This document shows positions 1 through 10,075 of a stretch of 64,000 nucleotides of DNA, in pieces. Source of the DNA: Chelydra serpentina (taxonomy: Eukaryota; Chordata; Testudines; Chelydridae). Position 1 is the first letter of the stretch; each line of letters starts with the position of its first letter. The translations under genes and the position numbers were made by a program. The DNA lies in the NCBI GenBank assembly GCA_037349315.1, contig JBAIAC010000003.1, positions 16,244,501 through 16,308,500 on the forward strand. The letters run 5' to 3'. Below the pieces are notes generated by a model. That model saw only the letters and a list, made by a program, of their open reading frames with translations, did not search any database and was not told where the DNA came from.

Positions 1-529
1 TTGTGGGTTATGCTGGCAAAACCCAGCAAACGACCCCCCTGTGCTGGGTAAGGTCGCTGAAGGAGTGGGGAGCATGTGGGGTAAATTTGGGGTGAGGGGT
101 GCTGTTTGTAGAACAGCCTCTAATCCCAACCCGGCTCTGGGAGGACAGGCCTGTTTCTCTGCAGCTATAGCCAGCAGGGGGAGTGCCTAGCATTGTTTTT
201 GTGCAGATCCTACACCAGCGCTGGCTCACCTTGCACCTCCCAAACACCGCCTCTGGGACCACTCTCCTTTTCAGTTGGGGTAAGTGGAACCAAATCTGTT
301 CCACTGAGTGGCGTGAGGAAGGGGGATTGGGGCAGCCCCACAGGGACCACACACACACTCAGGGGATGCTACAGGAGGGAAGGGGTTATTCTGCTTAGCC
401 AGAGTAAAGGTACAAATTCCCCTCCTGTATTGGATACCCGGGTCAGAGACAGCAGCAGAAGGAACGGGAACCGACGGCTGTGTCTGTATCTCACATAGGT
501 TGGTCTACATGTTTATGGCTCAGGGCTAG
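1..529. other. no recognised feature
   Basis: I see no gene, known repeat or RNA here. The short open frames are unlike any family I recognise. The sequence is ordinary intergenic DNA downstream of the class I gene. Confidence 0.4.
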
Positions 530-1965
530 ATGAAACGACTGTAAAGACTCTCAGTAGTTATCAATGGTTCACTCTCATGCTGAGAAAACATTGCTAGCGG
601 GGTCCTACACGGGTCGGTCCTGGCTCTGACAGTTTTCACCGTTTTCATTAATGATTTGGATGCTGCAGTGGAGAGTATACTTAGAAATGCTGCAGGCACC
701 ACCAAGCTGGGAAGGGGTGCTAGCAGTTTTGGAAACAGGATTAGAATTCAAAACAATCTTGACGAATTGGAGAATTGGTCTGGAATCATCTTTGTTGAAT
801 TTATCTTGATTAGTGCAAATATTTCAGCCAGGGGGACAAAATGAAATGCATTAAACGGCCTAGGTACTGATATTACAGAAAAGGAGCTGGGGTTCCAGTG
901 GACCACAAACCGAATGTGTCAACAATGTGAGGCTATTGTGAAAAAGGCAAAGATCATTCTGCAGTGTATTAACAAAGGTGTCGTATGCAAGACAGGTTAA
1001 AAAAATGGGCATCTTTATTCTTGAGAAATGAATACTGAGGGGGGGACCTGATAAGAGTCTTCCTATAAGTTAAGGGCTGTTAGGGAGAGGATGGAGATCA
1101 ACTGTTCTCCAGCTGCACTGAAAATAGAAGGGGGAAATCAGCATGCTTTGCAGTGATGGAGATTTAGGTTAGACCAGGGGTGGGAAAACTATGGCCTGCG
1201 GGACCGTCCTGCCTGATCTCTGAGCTCCCAGCCGGGGAGGCTGCCCCAGCCCCTCCCCTGCTCTCCTCCACAGCCAGGCTGCCACCCGGGCAGCGCTCTG
1301 TGGGGCGGGGCTGCACACTCCTGCAGGGCAGCACATCTAGCTCCATCCGGGCTGTTGCCCTGAGCGGCATGGTAAGGGTACAGGGCTGCGAGCTTCTGCG
1401 GGGCAGTGTGTCTAGCTCCGGCGGGGATGCAAGCTCCTGCTGCTCTGAGCGGCATGGTAAGGGGGCTGGGGCAGGAGGTCCTGGGGGCAGTCACGGAACA
1501 GAGAGCAAGGGGTGGTTGGATGGGGTGGAGGTTCTGGGGGGGCGGATGGGGAACGGGGAAGTTGGATAGGCGTTGGAGTTGCAGGGATGTGGATAAGGGG
1601 CGGGGCGGCCAGGGGCAGGGAGGTTTGGGTAGGGGGTGAGGTTCCGGGGGGGTGGTTAGGGGCAGGGAGGGTCTCTGGAGGGGGCAGTCAGGGGACAAGG
1701 AGCGGGGGGCGGGGTTGGATGGGTTGGGGATTCTGAAGGGGTAGTCAGGGGGCAGGAAGTGGGAGTGGGCAGCCAGGCTGTCTGGGGGGGGCATAGCCTT
1801 TCCTATCTGGCCCTCCATACAATTTTGCAACCTCGATGTGGCCCTCGGGCCAAAGGTTTTGCCCACCCCTGGGTTAGACATTAAGAAAAACTTTCTATGA
1901 GGATAGTTAATCTGTGGAACAGGTTGCTGCAGACCCACAGGCGAATGCTCTCTCAGCTTCCACAG
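530..1965 (+). repeat. decayed CR1 LINE fragment, split by a hAT element
   Basis: The plus strand holds a degraded reverse-transcriptase stretch (VFINDLD, then a decayed DDTKLG block, then NLDELENW), followed after the hAT insertion by the CR1 3' region (GTTAGACATTAAGAAAAACTTT). It is full of indels and has no intact frame. The 3' half is shared with copy 2, so this CR1 is older than the segmental duplication. Confidence 0.7.
1175..1871. mobile_element. non-autonomous hAT transposon
   Basis: Terminal inverted repeats are CAGGGGTGGGaAAACT and its complement AGGTTTTGCCCACCCCTG. The insertion is flanked by an exact 8-bp duplication GGTTAGAC (1167-1174 and 1872-1879), the hAT hallmark. The interior is GC-rich with no transposase, and its right end (TGGCCCTCcatacaattt) resembles that of the element at 44087-44700. 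It lies inside an old CR1. Confidence 0.85.
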
Positions 1966-2721
1966 CCCGTGGGAAGAACCGCTCTTTAGTGTATTGACCA
2001 TACTCACTGCTTGGGGTTTAAGCCATAGGCTCCTCCACCTCCCAGTACCACACCTCTGAGCCTTCAGCATTCCTTCCTCTCTGTGACCTCGCCTCAGTGA
2101 ATGTACTTCGACTGGTCCCCTGGAGAAGGCTTCACACCCAAAAGAAGCAATGAAACCCCCATATCTCTGGCCTGAACAGAAGGGCTTATTGTATGTCTGA
2201 ACCTAACACAGGTAGTTCTCAGGGGCCTTGAGCAAGAAACTCCCAGCAGTCCTGCTGGGCTTGTCCCCACGCAGGTGGGCTCAGGCCGCTCTTTGTTCCC
2301 AGCCCAGAAGTGACTCCTCCTTCCTGTGGTCCACCCTATATCACCTCCCAGGCCCTGCTTCCATCCTTTGTCTTCTTTCCCAGGCAAACAGCTGTCCAGG
2401 TGAGTCTCTCTTCAGCTCTTTCTTCTCTCCGCTGCCCAGAACTGGCCGGCTCCAAGTTGGGATGGGCCTTCAGGTCATCAGTTGCTAAGTTACAAAGTGT
2501 CCAGGCCATGGTCTGAGGTCCAGGCTGCTAGACTGGGTCACACCTGATCCTCTGCAACAGACACCCCCTCCCACCTTGGTTAGACATGCAGCACATAGGG
2601 GAAACTGAGGCACACCATATACATATTCAACATTAGGAAAATACCCCACTTAGTCACATGGGATGTGGAATCCCCATCATTGGAGGTTTTTAAGAACAGG
2701 CTGGACAAACACCTGTCAGGG

Positions 2722-4027
2722 TGTGACAGATTTATGTTACCAAGCTGCCAGAGACCTTAGGTGATCAGTCTAAGGCGGCAGGATCTTTAGGGGTGGAGAT
2801 GAAAGAACACACCAAGTAACTACGCTTAAAGTTTTATTACGAAAATAAGAAAATAACAGCGGAGAGTGCTGGGGGTTTCCCACGTCACTCGGACGGAGGA
2901 AGAAAGCGTTAGCGCCCGAGCCCTAACCCACTTTCATACTCACACACGCACAAAACAAGGCTGGCCAAGCCTGGGTGTAACGTAAGAAGAAGAGTGGGGG
3001 AGGGTGCGCGGAAGTTCTGCCCTGTGCACAGGTCGTCCGGGGTCCGCTGTAAATCTCCAATTTGCTTCCACTCTCAGGAGGGTTTTTACCCTGGGTGTTC
3101 CTGGGGGCGTCTCAGCTGGAGGGCCCCCCCTTCATCCCCCATGCTCTCTGCCCCAGTCTGAACTGGCTTTCTGTGGCCTCCTCAGCTTCCCCAAAACATA
3201 CCGGTTCCAGGGACGGGAGACGGCTGTTTTCCCATTCGCTGACCTTCTGTGTCTCCCTCGTTTTCACAGCCCCTGCAGTTTCTGTTCTGTGAGTCTCCTT
3301 TCTTACAGCAGGGCAGGGTTGGAAGCTCGGCCCCCCTCTTTCTTGGCAGGTAGCAGAGAATCTGTTGTGTGCAGTGACCTTGGGCTGGAGTGTTGAGTTA
3401 ATCCGTTCCCTCCTCTCTCTCTCCCTCCTTCGGCCTCCTGAAACTTGCAAAGGAACCTTCCATTCCCCTCACTCACACCTTTAAACCTTCCCAGAATACT
3501 TTGCAATGCCTGCACCAGCGTTAGCAACATACAATACTGCTGTGCCTTCCCAGGGGCAGGGCCGGCGCGCCCACTAGGCAACCCTAGGCGGTCACCTAGG
3601 GCGCCGGGGGGCAGCTCGCCGTGGCTGCCTTCCACCCTCCCGGCTCCGCGGCTGAGCCGGGAGGGGTGGTGGCAGGGAGCCGGGGCGGGGGCTGGCCACG
3701 GCTGCCTGCCGCCCTCCCGGCTCCATGGCTGAGCGAAGAGCCAGGGGGTAGGGGGCGGCAGGGAGCCGGGAGGGCGGCTGGCTGGGGCTGCCTGCTGCCC
3801 TCCCGGCTCCATGGCTGAGCCCGGAGCCAGGGAGGCAGCTGTGGCTGAGCTGGGGGGGGGGGTGTGCCGCGGGCAGGGGGAGGCTGCCGCGGGTGCCCAC
3901 GGGGGGAGGGAAGCCGCCACGGGGGGCTGGCTGCGGGGGGGGGGGGAGGGGGGTGCCTAGGGCGCGAAACTTCCTTGCACCGGCCCTGCCCAGGGGACTT
4001 GAGGGAGAGGGCCATTGGGGTGTGACA
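2722..4027 (-). mobile_element. solo LTR inserted in a CR1 tail, with a nested hAT
   Basis: The insertion interrupts a CR1 3' end and is absent from copy 2 at 61111, which gives the empty site. It begins TGTGACAGATTT and ends GGGTGTGACA, i.e. TGTCACACCCC at its 5' end on the minus strand. A 4-bp direct repeat AGGG flanks it (2718-2721 and 4028-4031). No coding region is seen. Without the nested hAT it is about 870 bp. The retrovirus-like class is inferred only from ends and repeat length. Confidence 0.6.
3557..3988. mobile_element. non-autonomous hAT with GC-rich internal tandem repeats
   Basis: It begins CAGGGCCGGCGCGCCC and ends GCACCGGCCCTG, flanked by the 8-bp duplication CCCAGGGG (3549-3556 and 3989-3996). 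The interior repeats a unit like CTGCCGCCCTCCCGGCTCCATGGCTGAGC several times, so open frames on both strands here are by-products of GC-rich repetition. Confidence 0.8.
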
Positions 4028-4116
4028 AGGGATGGTCTTGGTTTACTTGGTCTTGCCGGTGATCAGGGGCTGGACTTGATGACCTCTTGAGGTCCCTTCT
4101 AGCCCAGCATTTCTAT

Positions 4117-4270
4117 AGAATCATAGAATATCAGGGTTGGAAGGGACCTTAGTACGTTATCTAGTCCAACCCCCTGCTCAAAGCAGGACCAATCCCAAAT
4201 TTTTGCCCCAGATCCCCAAATGGCCCCCTCAAGGATTGAACGCACAAACCACTGAGCTATCCCTCCCCCC
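4117..4270 (-). repeat. tRNA-derived SINE with CR1 tail
   Basis: On the minus strand the head carries GGGAGGGATAGCTCAGTGG (tRNA A-box like). The body ends with TCTAGTCC-type sequence and (ATTCTATG)-type repeats identical to CR1 tails. This copy lacks part of the tRNA B-box region. It is absent from copy 2 at about 61200, so it inserted after the duplication or only in this copy. Confidence 0.85.
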
Positions 4271-4883
4271 CATATTCATATGGCTCTATGAATGGTGAAC
4301 AGGCCATAAGAGGCACTTATAAACTAAACGCAGACACTTATTCCTGTCCAACAGACTTCCTCCGCTGATGATGGCAACAGCACTACCAGCTGCGAGTAGA
4401 CCAGGCCATTTACCATGTTACAATCATGAAATTCTACAGAAAAAAGATACATCCCCCACCATATACACACAAGCAGTTATTGCTCATATATCTAGCAAAC
4501 AGTACAGGGTGTGCAAACAGCAATGCACAGGGCAAAACACTGAGTGCACACACCAAATGCTAGCAAATACTAAACTCTTACAAAAGTTTTTATCCATTAA
4601 AATTTTGGAAATTATTTTGTGCAAATAAAACATTTTTACAGAAAACTATTACATCTGAAAAGTAAAAAGTGGTTCAGTGAGCAGATAGATGAGGCCAGAA
4701 ATCCCACACAGGACACTCCAAGTGCCAGAGACAGAGGGAGACAGAGCAGAGCTCATCCATCTTCCTCTCTGGGGTCCCCTCAGGTTGTGGCACAGACTCC
4801 AACAGGCTCTGTTAAGCTGCAGAAGTTAAACACAGGCAGGGTCTATTAGGGGGAACCTGCCATAATGTTGTGCAGTGACAGTG

Positions 4884-4940
4884 CACACTGCTGTGGGGCG
4901 GTCACACTGCTGTGGGGCGGTCACACTGCTGTGGGGCGGT
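4884..4940 (+). repeat. three copies of a 19-bp tandem repeat
   Basis: CACACTGCTGTGGGGCGGT is repeated three times without a mismatch, just downstream of the candidate last class I exon. It lies in the segment missing from copy 2. Confidence 0.9.
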
Positions 4941-4976
4941 CACCCTAGTGGCTGCAGTGTTCAGGGGACAAAATCT

Positions 4977-5017
4977 CTAACCCCGCCGACAAAGTCTTTC
5001 ACTAGAGTCTTTTACAC
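4977..5017 (-). CDS. candidate MHC class I exon 8 (last codons and stop)
   Basis: After a TTAATTTAG acceptor the minus strand reads GTGTAAAAG. In the phase set by exon 7 (phase 1) this gives GVKDSSERLCRRG and a TAG stop at 4979-4977. Mammalian class I genes also start the last exon with GTGTGA, which supports the acceptor, but there the stop is immediate. Here the phase makes the tail about 12 residues longer. Alternatives are the acceptor near 4936, which reads into a small tandem repeat, or retention of the intron after exon 7. The splice is a prediction. Confidence 0.5.
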
Positions 5018-5252
5018 CTAAATTAATCGCAGAGAAAACAAGGGGGATTTGGCGGCAAACCTGTTCCTGCACCTCCAGTGTGAATAAAAGGGAAATAAGA
5101 GATCCAGAACTCCCCTGTTCTGCTCCGTGGGGCTGGTTTGCTAGAGGGGACGGGCCAGTGAGACTCGGGGTCCAATGACTTGGACTAGGTGTCTCTCTCC
5201 AGAGGCCCCAGTGAGAGCAGTGAACCCCCAGGCTAGAGCCCCCCTCACTTAC

Positions 5253-5294
5253 CCTTGGCAGATACGTCAGAGCCAGTAGATCCTTGGACATTCG
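5253..5294 (-). CDS. MHC class I exon 7 (cytoplasmic tail, second part)
   Basis: A 42-nt exon between GCACAG and GTAAGTG encodes ANVQGSTGSDVSAK in phase. The STGSDVS core matches the serine-rich SxxSDxS / GSDVSL motif ending class I tails, which holds a known phosphorylation and endocytosis site in mammals. The intron before it is 7.2 kb, inflated by CR1 copies. In the paralogous segment at 61.8 kb the matching sequence is absent because a roughly 610-bp stretch is missing there. Confidence 0.78.
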
Positions 5295-5894
5295 CTGTGC
5301 AGAGGAGGAGAAGAGAGAGTATATTAGCACCTCTCACAAGACAGGGCTTCAGTGTAGTTAGTAGATACGGGGACTCTTAGCCAAAGGGAACAGTCATCAC
5401 CTTACTCTTCCCTAGCAGTGAGGTGGTTGGGGCACAGATCAGTCTACAGTGTGGCTGCCCTGGATTTCCACTATTCACATGCAAAAAACGTTACCATTGT
5501 AGGGGGACAGCACTGACTTGTGCATTTCATGCCTCTTCAGAATGGGAGCACAGAACACTCAACATTCAAAAGCTAGCAAAGTAGGAGATGCTGGATTGAG
5601 GATACTCCTGCCAAATAACCTCAACTCTGCCCCTTTCGGTTTGTGCCCAAATGGGTCCCTCAAGCAGACCACAGATTTCACCCTCATCCCCTGCCAATCG
5701 ACAGCAATTCCCGACTTAATCAATGGTGCTGCACAGAACAGTGTGGACAGTATGAAGAGGAATGCTGATTTGGGGTGGTGCTGGGCACACAGACAAGGGC
5801 AAGTTTGGTTTGCAATGGTACTGGTCTAGTCCCTGTTCCTATTCCCAAACCCACTGGGGCAGAGTTCGAGTTGCGTGGGAAGCATCGTAATTAA

Positions 5895-6345
5895 GACCTT
5901 ACCAAATTCACAGTCTGTTTTGGTCAATTTCACAGTCATAGGATGTAAAAAATTACAATTTTCATTATTTCAGCTATTTAAATCTGAAATGTCACAACGT
6001 CGTACCTGTAGGAGTCCTGACCCAAAAAGGGGTTATGGGGGCGGCAAGGTTATTGTAGATGGGTCACGGTACTGCCACCCTTCCTTCTGCGCTGCTGCTG
6101 GTGGGGCACTGCCTTCAGGGCTGGGTGCCTGGCCAGCAGTCACCGTTCTCTGGCTATCCAGCTCTGAAGGCAGCACAGAAGTAAGGGTGGCCATACTGTG
6201 ATCCCCTACAATAACCTCGCAAACCCCGCTGCCCCACAACCCTCTTTTGCGTCAGGACCCCCAGTTTGAGAAACGCTGGTCTCCCCTGTGAAATCTGTAC
6301 AGATTTCATGGTCCGTGATGCTTTTTCTATGGCTGTGAATTTGGC
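5895..6345. mobile_element. old interspersed repeat with inverted ends (hAT-like, tentative)
   Basis: Ends resemble each other inverted: ACCAAATTCACAGTCTG near 5900 and TGGCTGTGAATTTGGCC near 6335. It is present at the same place in copy 2 (62222-62672), so it predates the duplication. No transposase is seen; the superfamily is a guess. Confidence 0.4.
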
Positions 6346-6415
6346 CATAATACCTCTGCATATCCTGGTTTGCCAACCTTTGACTTCTGGGAATTAAACA
6401 CTCCCATTCTGAAAG

Positions 6416-7282
6416 GACATTCTGATACGCTGGAGGGTAGGGATAGGATACAGAGGGACCTAGACAAATTAGAGGATTGGGCCAAAAGAAATCTGATGAA
6501 GTTCAACAAGGACAAGTGCAGAGTCCTGCACTTAGGACGGAAGAATCCCATGCACTGCTACAGACTAGGGACCGAATGGCTGGGCAGCAGTTCTGCAGAA
6601 AAGGACCTAGGGGTTACAGTGGACGAAAAGCTGAATATGAGTCAACAGTGTGCCCTTGTTGCCAAGAAGGCTAACGGCATTTTGGGCTGTATAAGTAGGG
6701 GCATTTCCAGCAGATCGAGGGACGTGATTATTCCCCTCTATTCGGCACTGGTGAGGCCTCATTTGGAGTACTGTGTCCAGTTTTGGGCCCCACACTACAA
6801 GAAGGATGTGGATAAATTGGAAAGAGTCCAACGGAGGGCAACAAAAATGATTAGGGGGCTGGAGCACATGACTTATGAGGAGAGGCTGAGGGAACTGGGA
6901 TTGTTTAGCCTGCAGAAGAGAAGAGTGAGGGGGGATTTGATAGCTGCTTTCAACTACCTAAAAGGGGTTTCCAAAGAGGATGGATCTAGACTGTTCTCAG
7001 TGGTAGAAGATGACAGAACAAGGAGTAATGGTCTCAAGTTGCAGAGGGGGAGGTTTAGGTTGGATATTAGGAAAACCTTTTTCACTAGTAGGGTGGTGAA
7101 GCACTGGAATGGGTTACCTAGGGAGGTGGTGGAATCTCCTTCCTTAGAGGTTTTTAAGGTCAGGCTTGACAAAGCCCTGGCTGGGATGATCTAGTTGGGG
7201 TTGGTCCTGCTTTGAGCAGGGGGTTGGACTAGATGACCTCCTGAGGTCCCTTCCAACCCTGAGATTCTATGATTCTATGACA
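6416..7282 (+). mobile_element. CR1 LINE, 5'-truncated, young
   Basis: It holds the C-terminal part of the CR1 ORF2 protein: the end of the reverse-transcriptase domain and the connected C-terminal region, with [32 protein letters not shown], [16 protein letters not shown] and [18 protein letters not shown]. The frame is open to a TAG at 7192-7194. The 3' UTR ends in ATTCTATGATTCTATGA. Copy 2 at about 62739 shows the uninterrupted site. The apparent start codon at 6370 lies in host sequence, so the N-terminal 15 or so codons of that open frame are chance. Confidence 0.92.
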
Positions 7283-7884
7283 CAGGGAGCCCAGGGCAGG
7301 GCTGAGCATTTTATACTGACTCTTGGTGCCAGGCATTAGATGGCCTCAGACGCAGTCCATCATTTATGTAAATATTTCCCATAGTTTTAGTCTTGGTCCT
7401 GTTCCTAAAGCTAATTACAGGAGACAACTGAGGAGGGGATTTGAACTCGTGGCCATCCACGCGACAGATTGGTGCTGATCTGACGTCAACGGAGAGACTC
7501 CCATTGGCTTCAACGGGCTTTGAATCAGACCCAGATTTCACAAGCACCAAACCAACTTTCAGGTGAGTCAAAAGAAGTGTAACATTAAAAGCAGCTCAGA
7601 CACCTTCAGGGTCACACTCAGCCACACACAGCACAGCTCTAGGGGGATAATAATTCAGCCCAACAACACCGTATACATTCCTGACTATCGCCTTGTCTGC
7701 ACTAGCAAAATTGGGACCCATCCCCGCAAGCAATGCAATTCCACTAGTGATAGCAAAAGTGGAGCAATTGAGGAGATGGGGTTCAAGTATTTTTAACCAC
7801 TGCATCATCTAGACTCTCTGAGCAAGGTTATAGAACGTATCTACAGCCACTCTACACTACTGAAGAAGACCTCTGCTGGGAAAA

Positions 7885-8120
7885 TAACAAAGCAGGGTAC
7901 AGATTATCCAACAAGTTCTTGGAATGTATTGGAGACAAATTTTTCTTTCAGAAGGTGGAGAAAGCTACTAGGGGAGAGGCTGTTCTAGATTTGGCTTTGA
8001 CAAATAGGGAGGAACTGGTGGAGAATTTGAAAGTGGAAGGCAGCTTGGGTGAAAGTGAGCATGAAATGACAGAAATCATGAGTCTAAAGAATGGTAGGAG
8101 GGAAAACAACACAATAAAAC
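7885..8120 (+). mobile_element. old CR1 fragment, endonuclease end of ORF2
   Basis: It encodes a decayed [17 protein letters not shown] block typical of the end of the CR1 endonuclease domain. The same fragment is in copy 2 (63590-63870), so it predates the duplication. The element resumes at 10076 after a younger CR1 inserted in opposite orientation. Confidence 0.75.
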
Positions 8121-10075
8121 AATCATAGAATCATAGAATCTCAGGGTTGGAAGGGACCTCAGGAGGTCATCTAGTCCAACCCCCTGCTCAAAGCAGGACC
8201 AACACCAACTAGATCATCCCAGCCAGGGCTTTGTCAAGCCTGACCTTAAAAACCTCTAAGGAAGGAGATTCCACCACCTCCCTAGGTAACCCATTCCAGT
8301 GCTTCACCACCCTACTAGTGAAAAAGTTTTTCCTAATATCCAACCTAAACCTCCCCCTCTGCAACTTGAGACCATTACTCCTTGTTCTGTCATCTTCTAC
8401 CACTGAGAACAGTCTAGATCCATCCTCTTTGGAACCCTCTTTTAGGTAGTTGAAAGCAGCTATCAAATCCCCCCTCACTCTTCTCTTCTGCAGGCTAAAC
8501 AATCTCAGTTCCCTCAGCCTCTCCTCATAAGTCATGTGCTCCAGCCCCCTAATCATTTTTGTTGCCCTCTGTTGGACTCTTTCCAATTTGTCCACATCCT
8601 TTTTGTAGTGTGGGGCCCAAAACTGGACACAGTACTCCAAATGAGGCCTCACCAGTGCCGAATAGAGGGGAATAATCACGTCCCTCGATCTGCTGGAAAT
8701 GCCCCTACTTATACAGCCCAAAATGCCGTTAGCCTTCTTGGCAACAAGGGCACACTGTTGACTCATATTCAGCTTTTCGTCCACTGTAACCCCTAGGTCC
8801 TTTTCTGCAGAACTGCTGCCCAGCCATTCGGTCCCTAGTCTGTAGCAGTGCATGGGATTCTTCCGTCCTAAGTGCAGGACTCTGCACTTGTCCTTGTTGA
8901 ACCTCATCAGATTTCTTTTGGCCCAATCCTCTAATTTGTCTAGGTCCCTCTGTATCCTATCCCTACCCTCCAGCGTATCAACCACTCCTCCCAGTTTAGT
9001 GTCATCTGCAAACTTGCTAAGGGTGCAGTCCACACCATCCTCCAGGTCGTTGATGAAGATATTGAACAAAACCGGCCCCAGCACCGACCCTTGGGGCACT
9101 CCACTTGATACCGGCTGCCAACTAGACATGGAGCCATTGATCACTACCCGTTGAGCACGACCATCCAGCCAGTTTTCTATCCACCTTATCGTCCATTCAT
9201 CCAGCCCATACTTCTTTAACTTGCTGGCAAGAACACTGTGCGAGACTGTATCAAAAGCTTTGCTAAAGTCAAGAAATAGCACATCCACTGCTTTCCCCTC
9301 ATCCACAGAGCCAGTTATCTCATCATAGAAGGCAATTAGGTTAGTCAGGCATGACTTGCCCTTGGTGAATCCATGCTGACTGTTCCTGATCACTTTCCCC
9401 TCCTTTAAGTGGTTCAAAATTGATTCCTTGAGGACCTGTTCCATGATTTTTCCAGGGATTGAGGTGAGACTGACTGGCCTGTAGTTCCCCGGATCTTCCT
9501 TCTTCCCTTTTTTAAAGATGGGCACTACATTAGCTTTTTTCCAGTCATCCGGGACCTCCCCCGATTGCCATGATTTGTCAAAGATAATGGCCAATGGCTC
9601 TGCAATCACATCGGCCAACTCCTTTAGCACCCTCGGATGCAGTGCATCCGGCCCCATGGACTTGTGTTCGTCCAGCTTTTCTAAATAGTCCCGAACTACT
9701 TCTTTCTCCACAGAGGGCTGGTCACCTCCTCCCCATACCTTGCTGCGGAGTGCAGCCGCCTGGGAGCTGACCTTGTCTGTGAAGACAGAGGCAAAAAAAG
9801 CATTGAGTACACTAGCTTTCTCCACATCCTCTGTCACAAGGTTCCCTCCCTCATTCAGCAAGGGGCCCACACGTTCCTTGACTTTCTTCTTGTTGCTAAC
9901 ATACCTGAAGAAACCCTTCTTGTTACTCCTAACATCTCCAGCTAGCTGCAACTCCACGTGTGATTTGGCCTTCCTAATTTCACTCCTGCATGCCTGAACA
10001 ATATTTTTATATTCCTCCCTGGTCATTTGTCCAATCTTCCAATTCTTGTAAGCTGCTTTTTTGTGTTTAAGACGA
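8121..10075 (-). mobile_element. CR1 LINE with 605-codon open reverse-transcriptase frame
   Basis: The ORF runs from 10026 to 8209. It covers the region before RT ([16 protein letters not shown]), the RT fingers/palm ([31 protein letters not shown]), [34 protein letters not shown] and the catalytic FADD block ([10 protein letters not shown]), then the C-terminal region. The endonuclease domain is missing, so it is 5'-truncated. The minus-strand 3' end is the usual repeat of ATTCTATG. It interrupts an older plus-strand CR1 (7885-8120 and 10076-12290). The intact RT frame suggests recent insertion. Confidence 0.95.

Noticed and set aside
1189..2070. 293-codon open frame on the minus strand
   Set aside because: It spans a hAT boundary and host sequence and is proline-rich; an artefact of the GC-rich hAT interior.
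3303..4015. Long overlapping open frames on both strands
   Set aside because: They lie in a GC-rich tandemly repeated hAT interior; proline/arginine-rich products on several frames at once show composition effects.
4884..4940. CRISPR-like array
   Set aside because: Three contiguous 19-bp units without spacers in vertebrate DNA; an ordinary tandem repeat.
8209..10026. Host gene for a reverse transcriptase
   Set aside because: It is a CR1 copy with near-identical relatives at 6416 and 46002 and the CR1 3' repeat.
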